In this document: positions 45,551 through 56,803 of the stretch, one piece after another
Layout of the letters: each line of letters opens with the position of its first letter
Position numbering within the stretch: the first letter of the stretch is position 1
NCBI RefSeq assembly: GCF_037200945.1
Contig: NZ_JBBCGP010000001.1
Coordinates: 2,106,501 to 2,170,500, forward strand
Length of the DNA: 64,000 bases
From: Methylovirgula sp.
Lineage (GTDB): Bacteria > Pseudomonadota > Alphaproteobacteria > Rhizobiales > Beijerinckiaceae
Direction: 5' to 3'
The notes under the pieces: model-generated
Told to the model about the DNA's origin: nothing
Seen by the model: only the letters and a program-made list of their open reading frames with translations
The model's database searches: none
Program-made: the position numbers and the translations under genes

Positions 45551-46918
45551 ATGGCATTGGCAGGATTTCCTTATCGGTTTTCGAGCTTTGGGCTCGCTTT
45601 GGCGGCTGCTGGGCTGGCGTTTAATTTCGCGCTCCCGGGTGTCGCGGCGGCCGGGGATGACAGTTTCAACCAGGCCGAATGGGCGCAAGGCTATGATGCG
45701 GACGAGCATCTCGCCGTCCACCGCTCCTCGACCCCGGTTCTTTCGCAGGCCACATTCGACGCCACGTCCGGGGCCATCGCGCGTTACCAGTCGCTCGTGT
45801 CCGCTGGCGGCTGGCCGATCGTCCGGGCGGAGCGGGTGCTGCGTCTTGGCTCGGAGAGCGATGTTGTCGTGACATTGCGCCGTCGGCTCGCCGCCTCGGG
45901 CGATCTGGACCCAAGCGCAGGCGATTCGCCCGTCTTTGATTCCTTCGTGGATGCCGGCGTCCGGCGTTTCCAGGCCCGCCACGGGCTTCAGCAGACGGGC
46001 ATTGTCGATAAGGACACGCTGTCGGCCCTGAACGTGCCGGCCGACGTGCGGCTGCGCCAGCTTCAGATCAATATCGTCCGGCTCAAGGCGTTCTCGGGCA
46101 ATCTCGGCGAGCGCTTCGTGATGGCCAATATTCCGGCCGCTGCTGTCGAGACAGTGGAGAACGGCGTCGTCGCCACCCATCACGTCGCCGGCGTCGGCCG
46201 CTTTGAGCGCCAATCGCCCGTGATGATGACCAAGGCGACCGACATCGACTTCAATCCGTTCTGGACCGTTCCCGCGTCGATCATCAAAAAAGATCTGATT
46301 CCGCGAATGCAGTCCGATCCGAATTATCTCACCGAGCACAAAATCCGCATCTTCGACAAAGCGGGCAACGAGGTGCAGGCGACCCAGATCAACTGGAGTT
46401 CGGACGACGCCACCCATTACATGTTCCGGCAGGACCCTGGCTCCGACGTCAACGCACTCGGCGTCGTGCGGATCAATATCCCGAACCCGTACGGCGTCTA
46501 CATGCATGATACGGCCGAGCGCGGCCTTTTCGGCGACGATTTCCGCTACATTTCGTCGGGCTGCATCCGCGTTCAGGACGTGCGCGATTACGTGGCCTGG
46601 CTGCTGAAATACACGCCGGGCTGGGATCGTCAGCACATCAATGATGTGATCAATTCCGGCCAGCAGGTGAAGGTGCAGCTCGACCCGCCGGTGCCGGTCT
46701 ATTGGGTCTATATCACCGCCTGGGCGACGCCGGACGGGATCATCCAATTCCGCGACGACATCTATCAGCGTGACGGCCTTGGGTCGGTCGCGTCCGACGC
46801 GATGGAACCCTCACAGCTTCTGAAAGAAGAGGAGGCACTGTCGCAGTCGCATACCTCTCAGTCGCCGTCGCAACCGGGCGTGGAGCGTACAAATCTGCCG
46901 GAGATGGACGAGCAATAG
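45551..46918 (+). CDS. ldtP: L,D-transpeptidase (YcbB/LdtP-like)
   Basis: A 455-residue enzyme that makes 3-3 peptidoglycan cross-links or anchors proteins. ATG 45551 (GGAG 5 bases upstream) gives a signal peptide (LALAAAGLAFNFALPGVAAA); TTG 45488 would not. A PG_binding_1 domain (about 125-185, VDAGVRRFQARHGLQQTGIV) precedes the YkuD domain with the catalytic set HDTAERGLFGDDFRYISSGC, which includes the active Cys. The C-terminal 60 residues are acidic and Ser/Gln-rich. Located after its presumed regulator ldtR. Confidence 0.88.
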   Translation: MALAGFPYRFSSFGLALAAAGLAFNFALPGVAAAGDDSFNQAEWAQGYDADEHLAVHRSSTPVLSQATFDATSGAIARYQSLVSAGGWPIVRAERVLRLGSESDVVVTLRRRLAASGDLDPSAGDSPVFDSFVDAGVRRFQARHGLQQTGIVDKDTLSALNVPADVRLRQLQINIVRLKAFSGNLGERFVMANIPAAAVETVENGVVATHHVAGVGRFERQSPVMMTKATDIDFNPFWTVPASIIKKDLIPRMQSDPNYLTEHKIRIFDKAGNEVQATQINWSSDDATHYMFRQDPGSDVNALGVVRINIPNPYGVYMHDTAERGLFGDDFRYISSGCIRVQDVRDYVAWLLKYTPGWDRQHINDVINSGQQVKVQLDPPVPVYWVYITAWATPDGIIQFRDDIYQRDGLGSVASDAMEPSQLLKEEEALSQSHTSQSPSQPGVERTNLPEMDEQ

Positions 46919-47089
46919 ACCGAGCTGGTCTCGCGGTTGCGTGCGCTGCAGCATACGCGACCGCGGGTGCTCTTGTCGCAGCCCGTCGAACCTTCTTCCC
47001 GCGATGAATATGTCATGCTAAGGCCATCGGCCAAGCCGCGTGGCTTCGCGGCGCATTGATTGTTCAATCATCTTTCAGGATGTGTGCTT

Positions 47090-48397
47090 ATGACCCTCTC
47101 AGACGCCGAAGCTCGCGCCCACTCTGACCACAATCCCTTTTTCACCGCGCCGCTGAATCAGGTCGACCCGGAGATCGCATCCGCGATCGACAAGGAGCTT
47201 GGCCGCCAGCAGCACGAGATCGAGCTGATCGCCTCGGAGAATATTGTTTCGAAGGCCGTGCTGGAGGCCCAGGGCTCGGTCCTGACCAATAAATATGCCG
47301 AAGGCTATCCGGGCCGGCGCTATTATGGCGGCTGTCAATTTGTCGATATCGTCGAAACACTGGCGATCGAGCGCATCAAGCGGCTGTTCGACTGCCAGTT
47401 CGCCAATGTGCAGCCGAATTCCGGCAGCCAGGCGAACCAGGCCGTCTTTCTCGCCCTGCTGCAGCCGGGCGACACGTTCATGGGTCTCGACCTCGCCGCG
47501 GGCGGGCATCTGACGCACGGCTCGCCGGTCAATCTTTCCGGCCGCTGGTTCAAGCCGGTGTCCTATGGCGTCCGCAAGGATGACAATCGCATCGACATGG
47601 AGCAGGTCGAGCGCCTCGCCCAGGAGCATAAGCCGAAGCTGATCATCGCTGGCGGCTCGGGTTATCCGCGCTTCTGGGATTTCGAGAAGTTCCGTCAGAT
47701 CGCCGATTCCATCGGTGCCTATTTCTTTGTCGATATGGCGCATTTCGCCGGTCTCGTGGCAGGCGGCGTGCATCCGTCGCCGTTCCCGCATGCCCATGTC
47801 GTGACTTCGACAACGCACAAGACCCTGCGCGGCCCGCGCGGCGGCATCGTGCTGACGAACGACGCGGACATTGCCAAGAAGATCAATTCGGCGGTCTTCC
47901 CCGGCCTCCAGGGCGGCCCGCTGATGCATGTCATCGCCGGCAAGGCGGTGGCCTTTGGCGAAGCGCTGAAGCCCGACTTCAAGGTCTATGCGCGCCAGAT
48001 CGTCGAGAACGCCAAGGCCTTGGCGGCGACGCTGGTCGGTGGCGGCTACGCCATCACCTCGGGCGGCACGGACAACCATCTGATGCTCGTCGATCTGCGG
48101 CCGAAGAGCCTCACCGGCAAGGCCGCCGAGGCTTCGCTTGGCCGTGCGCATATCACCTGCAACAAGAACGGCGTGCCGTTCGACACGGCGAGCCCGATGG
48201 TGACGTCCGGCATTCGTCTTGGCACCCCGGCGGGTACGTCGCGCGGTTTCGGCGTCGCCGAGTTCAAGAAGATCGGCGAACTGATCATCGAGACGCTTGA
48301 CGGTCTTGCCAAGAACGGCGAAGCCGAGAACGGCACGGTCGAGGCAGCTGTGAAGAAGCAGGTCGAGGAACTGACGCACCGCTTCCCGATCTACTGA
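47090..48397 (+). CDS. glyA: Serine hydroxymethyltransferase
   Basis: A 435-residue PLP enzyme interconverting serine and glycine with one-carbon folate units. Clear motifs: [36 protein letters not shown], and [12 protein letters not shown] with the PLP Lys. Starting at ATG 47090 ([10 protein letters not shown]) avoids a poorly conserved ten-residue extension from 47060. First gene of the glyA-nrdR-rib group. No glycine riboswitch was recognised upstream. Confidence 0.95.
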   Translation: MTLSDAEARAHSDHNPFFTAPLNQVDPEIASAIDKELGRQQHEIELIASENIVSKAVLEAQGSVLTNKYAEGYPGRRYYGGCQFVDIVETLAIERIKRLFDCQFANVQPNSGSQANQAVFLALLQPGDTFMGLDLAAGGHLTHGSPVNLSGRWFKPVSYGVRKDDNRIDMEQVERLAQEHKPKLIIAGGSGYPRFWDFEKFRQIADSIGAYFFVDMAHFAGLVAGGVHPSPFPHAHVVTSTTHKTLRGPRGGIVLTNDADIAKKINSAVFPGLQGGPLMHVIAGKAVAFGEALKPDFKVYARQIVENAKALAATLVGGGYAITSGGTDNHLMLVDLRPKSLTGKAAEASLGRAHITCNKNGVPFDTASPMVTSGIRLGTPAGTSRGFGVAEFKKIGELIIETLDGLAKNGEAENGTVEAAVKKQVEELTHRFPIY

Positions 48398-48453
48398 TGA
48401 AAATCGTAGAGCTTCGGTTCTAATTTCAGAGCCGAAGCTCTAAGGAATCGCCG

Positions 48454-48957
48454 ATGCGGTGCCCCTATTGCGGCAGCCTTGAAACGCAGGTGAAGGATTC
48501 CCGCCCGACGGAGGATGCAGCATCCATCCGTCGGCGTCGCGTCTGTCCGGATTGCGGCGGCCGTTTCACCACGTTCGAGCGCGTGCAATTGCGCGAACTG
48601 ACCGTGGTCAAGAAGACCGGACGGCGCGTCCCGTTCGATCGTGACAAGCTGATGCGCTCGGTCGAAGTCGCGCTGCGCAAGCGCCCTGTCGATGCCGACC
48701 GCGTCGAGCGCATGGTGTCCGGCATCGTCCGCCAGCTTGAGAGCCAGGGCGAGGCTGACGTCCAGAGCGACAGGATCGGCGAATTGGTGATGGAGGGGCT
48801 GCGCTCGCTCGATAGCGTCGCCTATGTCCGTTTCGCATCGGTCTATCGTAATTTCCGCGAGGCGCGCGACTTCCACACGCTGATCGACGAATTGGCACAG
48901 GAAGACCCGGACGAAACACCGCCGCCACCCAAATCAAAACTCCCGACGCGCGCATGA
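48454..48957 (+). CDS. nrdR: Transcriptional repressor NrdR
   Basis: A 167-residue repressor of ribonucleotide reductase genes. A zinc ribbon ([13 protein letters not shown] and [13 protein letters not shown]) binds DNA; the ATP-cone (about 49-139, [20 protein letters not shown]) senses ATP/dATP. Typical position between glyA and ribD. Length slightly above the usual ~150-160 because of a C-terminal Pro-rich tail. Confidence 0.95.
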   Translation: MRCPYCGSLETQVKDSRPTEDAASIRRRRVCPDCGGRFTTFERVQLRELTVVKKTGRRVPFDRDKLMRSVEVALRKRPVDADRVERMVSGIVRQLESQGEADVQSDRIGELVMEGLRSLDSVAYVRFASVYRNFREARDFHTLIDELAQEDPDETPPPPKSKLPTRA

Positions 48958-48978
48958 GCCGCACACCGGCCTGATGTC

Positions 48979-50082
48979 ATGATCGACGACCTACGCTTCA
49001 TGGCTGCCGCGTTGAATTTGGCCCGGCGCGGCTTGGGGCGTGTGGCGCCCAACCCCGCCGTCGGCGCTTTGATCGTCAAGGACGGGGCTGTCATCGGCCG
49101 CGGCGTGACGGCGCCGGGCGGCCGGCCGCATGCCGAGGTTCTGGCTTTGCGCGAAGCCGGAGATGCCGCACGTGGCGCAACGCTTTACGTGACGCTGGAG
49201 CCTTGCAGCCATCACGGCCGCACGCCACCGTGCGCCGACGCGATCATCGCGGCCGGTATTGCTCGCGTGGTCTCGGCGCTGGAAGACCCCGATCAGCGCG
49301 TTGCCGGGCAGGGCCACGCGCGCCTGCGGGCGGCTGGTATCGAAGTTGAAATTGGCGTGCTCGCCGATGCTGCGCGGCGCGCCAATCTCGGTCATATCCT
49401 GCGCGTCACTCACGGCCGGCCGATGGTGACGCTCAAACTGGCCGAGACGGGGGACGGCTTCGCCACGGGCGCGTCAGGTACGCCGCGTCTCAGGATTACG
49501 GGCGGGGCGGCGAACGGGCGCGTGCAAATGCTGCGGGCGCTGCATGACGCCGTGATGATCGGCGTGGATACGGCGCTTGCCGACGATCCACGCCTGACGG
49601 TGCGGCTGCCGGGTCTCGAAGATCGCAAGCCGCTGCGGATCGTGCTCGATTCGCATTTGCGGCTGCCGCCCTCATTGCATCTCGTGACCACGGCCCGCGG
49701 ACATCCGACATTGGTCATAACGACGGGGAGTGCCCCACAGGAGGCCGAAATGGCCCTTGTTGCAAAGGGCGTCGAAGTCGTCCGCGTCAAAGCCGATCGC
49801 GTTGGCCATGTCGATCTTGCCGCTGCGCTTGGTATGCTCGGCACGCAGGGACTGACACGAATTTTCTGCGAGGGCGGTCCGCATTTGGCTGCGGCATTGA
49901 TCGGGCAGAAGCTCGCCGAGGTGGTGACATTGTTTCAAAGTCCAACGCGGCTTGGGCAGCCGGGCTTGCAGGCACTCGACGCTGTGAGCCGCGCCGCGCT
50001 GGTGGACGCGAGTATTTACCGCAAAGGCGCCCAAGGTTACGCAGGCGAAGACAGTTTTTCGGACTACGAACGGATCGGTTGA
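48979..50082 (+). CDS. ribD: Bifunctional riboflavin deaminase/reductase RibD
   Basis: A 367-residue enzyme for the second and third steps of riboflavin synthesis. The deaminase domain has the zinc set HAEVLALREAG and EPCSHHGRTPPCADA. The reductase domain (about 150-367) includes RPMVTLKLAETGDGF, IGVDTALADDPRLTVR and FCEGGPHLAAALI. Its stop lies 2 bases before the ribE start at 50085, so the genes are coupled. Confidence 0.95.
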   Translation: MIDDLRFMAAALNLARRGLGRVAPNPAVGALIVKDGAVIGRGVTAPGGRPHAEVLALREAGDAARGATLYVTLEPCSHHGRTPPCADAIIAAGIARVVSALEDPDQRVAGQGHARLRAAGIEVEIGVLADAARRANLGHILRVTHGRPMVTLKLAETGDGFATGASGTPRLRITGGAANGRVQMLRALHDAVMIGVDTALADDPRLTVRLPGLEDRKPLRIVLDSHLRLPPSLHLVTTARGHPTLVITTGSAPQEAEMALVAKGVEVVRVKADRVGHVDLAAALGMLGTQGLTRIFCEGGPHLAAALIGQKLAEVVTLFQSPTRLGQPGLQALDAVSRAALVDASIYRKGAQGYAGEDSFSDYERIG

Positions 50083-50084
50083 GC

Positions 50085-50687
50085 ATGTTTACAGGGATCA
50101 TCACGGATGTGGGCGCGGTCGAATCCGTCGTGTCGCAAGGCGCGTTGAAGCGGATGCGCATATCCTGCGCCTATCCGGCGGAGACGATCGAGATCGGCGC
50201 ATCGATCGCGACGGGCGGTCCGTGTCTCACTGTTGTTGCTCGTGGCAGTGGCAACGCGGGGACGTGGTACGATGTGGATGTCGGCGCCGAGACGCTCGAC
50301 CGCACGACCGCGGGGTCATGGCAGATCGGCACGAAGCTCAATCTCGAACGTTCGCTGAAGATCGGCGACGAACTCGGCGGCCACATCGTCACGGGTCATA
50401 TCGATGGCGTGGCAAAAATTCTCGCCGTCGAGCCGTTCGACGGCATGAGCCGTTTTGTGATCGAAGCGCCCGCTGCGCTGGCACGGTTTATCGCCGAAAA
50501 GGGCTCTGTCGCGCTCGATGGCACGTCGCTCACCGTGAATAGCGTTGCCGGCAACGAATTCTCCATCCTGCTCATCCCGCATACGTTGGCGGTCACGACC
50601 TGGGGCGCGCGACAGGCGGGCGACGCGCTGAACCTTGAAGTCGATCTCTTGGCGCGCTACGCCGCGCGGCTTTCTGAGCCAAAATAA
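50085..50687 (+). CDS. ribE: Riboflavin synthase, alpha chain
   Basis: A 200-residue lumazine dismutase with two similar barrels. MFTGIITDVGAVESV is the standard start (ATG 50085; a TTG two codons earlier is also in frame). Each half has the conserved G(A/S)IATGGPCLTV or SVALDGTSLTVN strand and the IGTKLNLERSLKIGDELGGH linker. Its 3' end runs into a 20-bp tandem repeat before the next gene. Confidence 0.93.
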   Translation: MFTGIITDVGAVESVVSQGALKRMRISCAYPAETIEIGASIATGGPCLTVVARGSGNAGTWYDVDVGAETLDRTTAGSWQIGTKLNLERSLKIGDELGGHIVTGHIDGVAKILAVEPFDGMSRFVIEAPAALARFIAEKGSVALDGTSLTVNSVAGNEFSILLIPHTLAVTTWGARQAGDALNLEVDLLARYAARLSEPK

Positions 50688-50730
50688 GAATTGCGGAGAC
50701 GAAATAAGGATTGCAGAGGCGAACTAAGGA
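50682..50730. repeat. Imperfect 20-bp tandem repeat (about 2.5 copies)
   Basis: Unit 1 AAATAAGAATTGCGGAGACG (50682-50701), unit 2 AAATAAGGATTGCAGAGGCG (50702-50721), and a partial third unit AACTAAGGA (50722-50730). The first unit holds the ribE stop codon, and units 2 and 3 carry AAGGA, so each copy offers a Shine-Dalgarno-like site before the next gene. Confidence 0.7.
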
Positions 50731-50737
50731 TCGTCGC

Positions 50738-51247
50738 ATGCTGGCGCATTTGCGGATGTTCGCGGGCTACAACACCTGGGCGAATGCGCTGGTCTATGAT
50801 CATGCCGCGAAGCTCGGCGATGCCGATTATCGCGCCGATCGCGGTGCCTTCTTCAAATCGATTCATGGCACGCTCAACCATTTGCTCGTCACCGACCGTA
50901 TCTGGATGCAGCGCTTCACCGGCGAGGGTGAGACGACCCAGCGGCTCGACGCGATCTTGCATGAATCGTTCGACGACTTGCGTACCGCTCGCCGGAAGGA
51001 AGATGCACGCATTGAATCTTTCATCGAAAATCTCGATGAGGAGCGGCTGACGCGCACAATCTCCTATCGTGCGATTTCGAAGCCGGCGCAGGTCGAGCAA
51101 AGGCTCGATGCCGCGCTGGCGCATTTTTTCAATCATCAGACGCACCATCGCGGCCAAGTGCATGGCTTGCTGACAAGTCTGACAGGTGATGGCCCCGTCC
51201 TCGATCTCGCGGCCTATCAGCGGCAGATTGGCCTGAGCCGAACGTAG
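50738..51247 (+). CDS. DinB-family protein
   Basis: A 169-residue four-helix protein of the DinB/YfiT fold. The start MLAHLRMFAGYNTWANALVY and three His spaced as in the metal site (GTLNHLLVTDRIW; NHQTHHRGQVHGLL) match this family, whose members act as metal-dependent thiol transferases or damage-inducible proteins. ATG 50738 follows a tandem repeat rather than the usual operon spacing. It stands between ribE and ribH, which are adjacent in most relatives. Confidence 0.85.
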   Translation: MLAHLRMFAGYNTWANALVYDHAAKLGDADYRADRGAFFKSIHGTLNHLLVTDRIWMQRFTGEGETTQRLDAILHESFDDLRTARRKEDARIESFIENLDEERLTRTISYRAISKPAQVEQRLDAALAHFFNHQTHHRGQVHGLLTSLTGDGPVLDLAAYQRQIGLSRT

Positions 51248-51380
51248 GCTTTCGCCTAACCCTTTGCATTCGTTCACGATCAAAGCGGACTGGCCGATGC
51301 CGCGTCATTCAAGCCACAGGCCCGCGCTTGCCGCAGCGGCCGTGGCTTGTTAGTCAGCCGCACGCGATCACGAGGTGGAA

Positions 51381-51875
51381 ATGGCCGAAACGCAGCGTCC
51401 CAAACAATCCAAGGCCGAGCCGAGCGTCGAGGGCGCGCGTTTCCTCATCGTCGAGGCGCCTTATTACGAAGAGATCGCGGCGAACCTGCTTGAAGGCGCG
51501 CTTACGGCACTGAAGGCGGCCGATGCCCGCTATATCTGCTGGCAGGTGCCGGGCGCGCTCGAAATCCCGATCGCGGCGAAAATCGCGCTCGACATGGCGC
51601 GCACCGCCGGTTCGCCGTTTCATGGCGTCATCGCGCTCGGCTGCGTCATTCGCGGCGAGACGGCGCATTTCGACATCGTGGCCGGCGAAAGTGCCCGCGC
51701 TCTCATGGACCTTGCGCTGGCCGAAAAGCTTCCGCTTGGCAATGGTATTTTGACCGTGGAAAATATGGAACAAGCCCAGGTACGCGCCGAGCCGCAACGC
51801 GGCGACAAGGGTGGTGAGGCTGCCCGCGCCGCGCTGGCGCTGTATCGCTTGCAGGCCGGGCAGGGGACGCTCTGA
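51381..51875 (+). CDS. ribH: 6,7-dimethyl-8-ribityllumazine synthase
   Basis: A 164-residue lumazine synthase that provides the substrate of RibE. Motifs: FLIVEAPYYEEIAANLL, WQVPGALEIPIAAK, GCVIRGETAHFDIVAGESAR and PLGNGILTVENMEQAQ. ATG 51381 has GAGGTGG directly upstream. The stop TGA overlaps the nusB ATG (TGATG). No FMN riboswitch was recognised before this gene. Confidence 0.94.
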   Translation: MAETQRPKQSKAEPSVEGARFLIVEAPYYEEIAANLLEGALTALKAADARYICWQVPGALEIPIAAKIALDMARTAGSPFHGVIALGCVIRGETAHFDIVAGESARALMDLALAEKLPLGNGILTVENMEQAQVRAEPQRGDKGGEAARAALALYRLQAGQGTL

Positions 51876-52339
51876 TGGCAATTGCCTCGCAGCGTTCCGC
51901 CGCACGGCTCGCCGTCGTTCAGGCGCTCTATCAAATGGAAGTCTCCGGCAAGGGCCTCGCGGAGACCCAGACCGAATTCGAAGCCTTTTGGATCGGCAAC
52001 GAAATCGAAGGCGCGCAATATGAAGAGGCTGAGATCGCCTTCTTCCGCGATATTCTCACCGGCGTGCTTGCCGAGCAGGGCCCGATCGACCGCGCCGTCG
52101 ACAAGACCCTTTCCGATGGCTGGCCGCTCGCGCGTGTCGATGCGGTGATGCGCGCTATTCTGCGTGCCGGCAGCTATGAATTGCTTCGGCGCAAGGATGT
52201 GCCGGTCCGCGTCGTGATCAAAGAATATGTCGATGTTGCCGGGGCTTTTTTCGACCGGGATGAGGCAGGAATGATCAATGCCGTGCTCGACGCGCTGGCG
52301 CGGCAATATCGCGCCGAGGAGTTTCAGGCACGGGCCTAG
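51875..52339 (+). CDS. nusB: Transcription antitermination factor NusB
   Basis: A 154-residue rRNA antitermination protein. The start SQRSAARLAVVQALYQMEVS and the C-terminal ARVDAVMRAILRAGSYEL and VVIKEYVDVAGAFFD are standard NusB sequence. It overlaps ribH by one base and ends 4 bases inside the convergent gene's 3' end. Confidence 0.94.
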   Translation: MAIASQRSAARLAVVQALYQMEVSGKGLAETQTEFEAFWIGNEIEGAQYEEAEIAFFRDILTGVLAEQGPIDRAVDKTLSDGWPLARVDAVMRAILRAGSYELLRRKDVPVRVVIKEYVDVAGAFFDRDEAGMINAVLDALARQYRAEEFQARA

Positions 52340-53313
52340 GACGCGCGCGGCCGTCCGACGATGTTCGCCCACAAATGCCGGAGGCTTTCGAGCCCTCCCG
52401 CTGTGGAGCTGAAAAGGGTTGTATCTCCGACGAGAAGCGTTCCCGGGAAAGTTTCGGGCCGGGATTGCAGCATCGCGTCGAACGTCGAATGGCCGCTTTG
52501 GACAAAAGCATGAGGCGGCGCCGTCAGATCGATCTGTTGGCGGGCGAGCACGTCGAGTTTTGCCTTGGCGTCGCCCAGACGTTCGAGATGCGGCAGGTGC
52601 GGGTGAAGATTGAACGTCGGGACGCCGTTTAGGATCTTCAGGCGGTCAAGTGAGCTCTCGATCTCTATCGGTGCCGGCGATCCGTCTTGTGCTGCGGCCG
52701 GCCGGAGCCCGAAATGATTTTCGACCGGAATTCCCAAGCCCGCGAGCAGCGAGCGCGCCAATCCGCCAAAGCGTTGCTGCGGCGGAATGGTCCGGTCGCC
52801 GTGATGAAGGAATTCCGCCTCCTGAAGCTTGAGCCGATCATCGTCGGAAAGATGTTCGGCCGCGCCAATCTCGTGATGCGGACAGACGAAGACAAGATGG
52901 TCAGGATCGTCGAGAAATGCGCGCACGGCATTCACTTCGGCAGCATCGGCCGCCTGTTCCGTTCGCAAAGAGTCGAAACTGATGATGATGAGCGTGTCGA
53001 TTCCGGAGAGAATATGATTCAGCGGGGTCTGCGTGCCATCGTCGGCAACACGCTCGACTTCGAGAACCGGATGGCCGGTCTGGGTGCTTGCTTGTTCGGC
53101 AAAGTCGATGAAATTCGCCTTCATGATGTGATCCAGAAAGCCGGCGATGCTCTGGTCGAAGCGAACCGGATCCGACAGCTCATGAAATCGCGGGTAGACG
53201 AGCCGGCGGCTTTCGAAAAGTGAGGGAAAGCGGTCCTCGATGACGGCGAGCGGCGCTTCGGTCTCTCCTGGGCGGCTCCAGGCGTAGTAGACAGCGACTT
53301 TCCGCTCATTCAT
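52336..53313 (-). CDS. Conserved-looking hypothetical protein, unknown fold
   Basis: A 325-residue soluble protein. It begins NERKVAVYYAWSRPGETEAP and contains a Rossmann-like stretch (IDTLIIISFDSLRTEQAADA, VNAVRAFLDDPDHLVFVCPH HEIG) with several His, and a later LNGVPTFNLHPHLPHLERLG. The strand-loop-acid pattern recalls glutamine-amidotransferase-like or ThuA-like domains, but no Cys nucleophile is evident, so I do not assign it. No signal peptide. It lies against the operon direction between nusB and thiL, an insertion in an otherwise conserved gene order. Confidence 0.6.
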   Translation of the reverse strand: MNERKVAVYYAWSRPGETEAPLAVIEDRFPSLFESRRLVYPRFHELSDPVRFDQSIAGFLDHIMKANFIDFAEQASTQTGHPVLEVERVADDGTQTPLNHILSGIDTLIIISFDSLRTEQAADAAEVNAVRAFLDDPDHLVFVCPHHEIGAAEHLSDDDRLKLQEAEFLHHGDRTIPPQQRFGGLARSLLAGLGIPVENHFGLRPAAAQDGSPAPIEIESSLDRLKILNGVPTFNLHPHLPHLERLGDAKAKLDVLARQQIDLTAPPHAFVQSGHSTFDAMLQSRPETFPGTLLVGDTTLFSSTAGGLESLRHLWANIVGRPRAS

Positions 53314-53427
53314 GTCTAATCCCTCTCTTCATGCGGCTTAATTGGCCACGGTCCGCGGCGTCCAGACTATATAAAACATGCTACGCGAGACTAGTTTTAG
53401 ACCTGTCGGAGGTTCATCCTGTCGCGA

Positions 53428-54414
53428 TTGTCCGAAGATGAGCTGATCGCGACGATCTTCGCCCCGTTGGCCGGCCCCGGTGGCTTGCGGCTTGAGGACG
53501 ATGCCGCGCTGCTGGCGTGCGTGCCGGGCGAGGAACTCGTCCTGACCAAGGATTTGCTCGTCGCGGGCGTGCATTTCTTCGCCGACGACCCTCCAGACGC
53601 CATCGCCCGCAAGGCCTTGCGCCAGAACCTCTCCGATCTGGCCGCCAAGGCCGCAGAGCCCAAGGGTTTTCTTCTGGGATTGGTCCTGCCGGCCGATTGG
53701 CAGGAAGATTGGCTCAGAGTCTTCGCTTCGGGCCTTGCGGACGATGCTGCGCATTTCGATATTGCATTGCTTGGCGGCGACACGGTGTGCACGCCGGGCC
53801 CTTTGACTGTCTCGATCACCGCGCTCGGGTCCGTGCCTCAGGGGGAGATGGTTCCGCGCGGGGCGGCGAAGCCGGGTGATCACCTCTTTGTCACAGGCAC
53901 CATTGGGGATTCGGCGCTCGGGTTGAAAATCCGGCAGAGCTCTGAGGCTGATCAGGCCTGGATCGGCGGCCTCGAAACCAAGTCGCAGGCCTTTCTGCGC
54001 CAGCGCTATCTTCTGCCGCAACCGCGTCTTGGCCTGTGTGCGGCGCTCCGAGCCTTCGCCCATGCTGCGATGGATATTTCCGACGGACTCGCGGGCGATT
54101 TGGCCAAGATGCTGCGGGTAAGCGGCGTAACGGCGGAAATTGCCATAGCTGACGTTCCGCTTTCGGCGGCGGCACAGGCAGCTTTGGCGCAGGATCCTGC
54201 CCTGATCGAAACGCTTCTCTCTGGCGGCGACGATTATGAAATTCTCGCTGCCGTGCCGCCGGAGAAGACTGCTCTCTTTGAACAAGCCGCGGCGGCGGCT
54301 GGAATTCCCATCCACTGCATTGGCATCGTGGCAGCGGGCACAAATCCACCTGTTTTTCGCGACAATGCGGGCCAGGTGCTGGCTCTCAAGTTATTGTCCT
54401 ACGCTCACTTTTAA
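53428..54414 (+). CDS. thiL: Thiamine-monophosphate kinase
   Basis: A 328-residue kinase forming thiamine diphosphate. Motifs: LRLEDDAALLAC near the start, KDLLVAGVHFFAD, ALRQNLSDLAAKAAEPKGFL, HAAMDISDGLAGDL and LSGGDDYEIL. No ATG is available: TTG 53428 lies 15 bases after CGGAGG, while an in-frame CTG at 53419 lies 6 bases after it, so the true start may be the CTG. Standard neighbour of nusB once the leftward gene is ignored. Confidence 0.9.
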   Translation: MSEDELIATIFAPLAGPGGLRLEDDAALLACVPGEELVLTKDLLVAGVHFFADDPPDAIARKALRQNLSDLAAKAAEPKGFLLGLVLPADWQEDWLRVFASGLADDAAHFDIALLGGDTVCTPGPLTVSITALGSVPQGEMVPRGAAKPGDHLFVTGTIGDSALGLKIRQSSEADQAWIGGLETKSQAFLRQRYLLPQPRLGLCAALRAFAHAAMDISDGLAGDLAKMLRVSGVTAEIAIADVPLSAAAQAALAQDPALIETLLSGGDDYEILAAVPPEKTALFEQAAAAAGIPIHCIGIVAAGTNPPVFRDNAGQVLALKLLSYAHF

Positions 54415-54620
54415 GCCGTCCCTTTGGTCCGCTCGCAGGATTGCGAAACGCCGCGCTTTCGATCAAGCTGCGCGCCGGGCGGTACGCCGCCCGATAGGGG
54501 CGATAGAAATGGGCGGCCGTCCCGCGGCTTTGCCTTTTTGCAATGACCTCCGATCAAACGCGCGAAATATAAGCCGGGTAAAAATCCGGCAGCGCAATCA
54601 TAAACGAAGGGCGGAAATCG

Positions 54621-56753
<2,133 letters not shown>

Positions 56754-56764
56754 AACCCAAGCGA

Positions 56765-56790
56765 AGATGGCCGGAGCGATCCGGCCATCT
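56765..56790. terminator. Hairpin between convergent hppA and bamE
   Basis: AGATGGCCGGA-GCGA-TCCGGCCATCT: a perfect 11-bp stem with a 4-base loop. There is no T run, so it may act as a weak terminator or an mRNA-stabilising structure for both convergent transcripts. Confidence 0.55.
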
Positions 56791-56803
56791 CATCGATCGG
56801 TGT

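Noticed and set aside
45449..46747. 432-residue minus-strand frame
   Set aside because: Antisense to the L,D-transpeptidase gene; composition typical of a shadow frame.
47099..48379. 426-residue minus-strand frame
   Set aside because: Antisense to glyA, whose PLP motifs are complete; the reverse frame is His/Arg/Asp-rich and not protein-like.
50602..50760. CRISPR-like array suggested by the tandem repeat before the dinB-like gene
   Set aside because: Units are 20 bp, directly adjacent, with no spacers and only 2.5 copies; no cas genes are in the window.
51248..51380. FMN riboswitch upstream of ribH
   Set aside because: The conserved RFN sequence blocks are not recognisable in this 130-base gap, nor before ribD.
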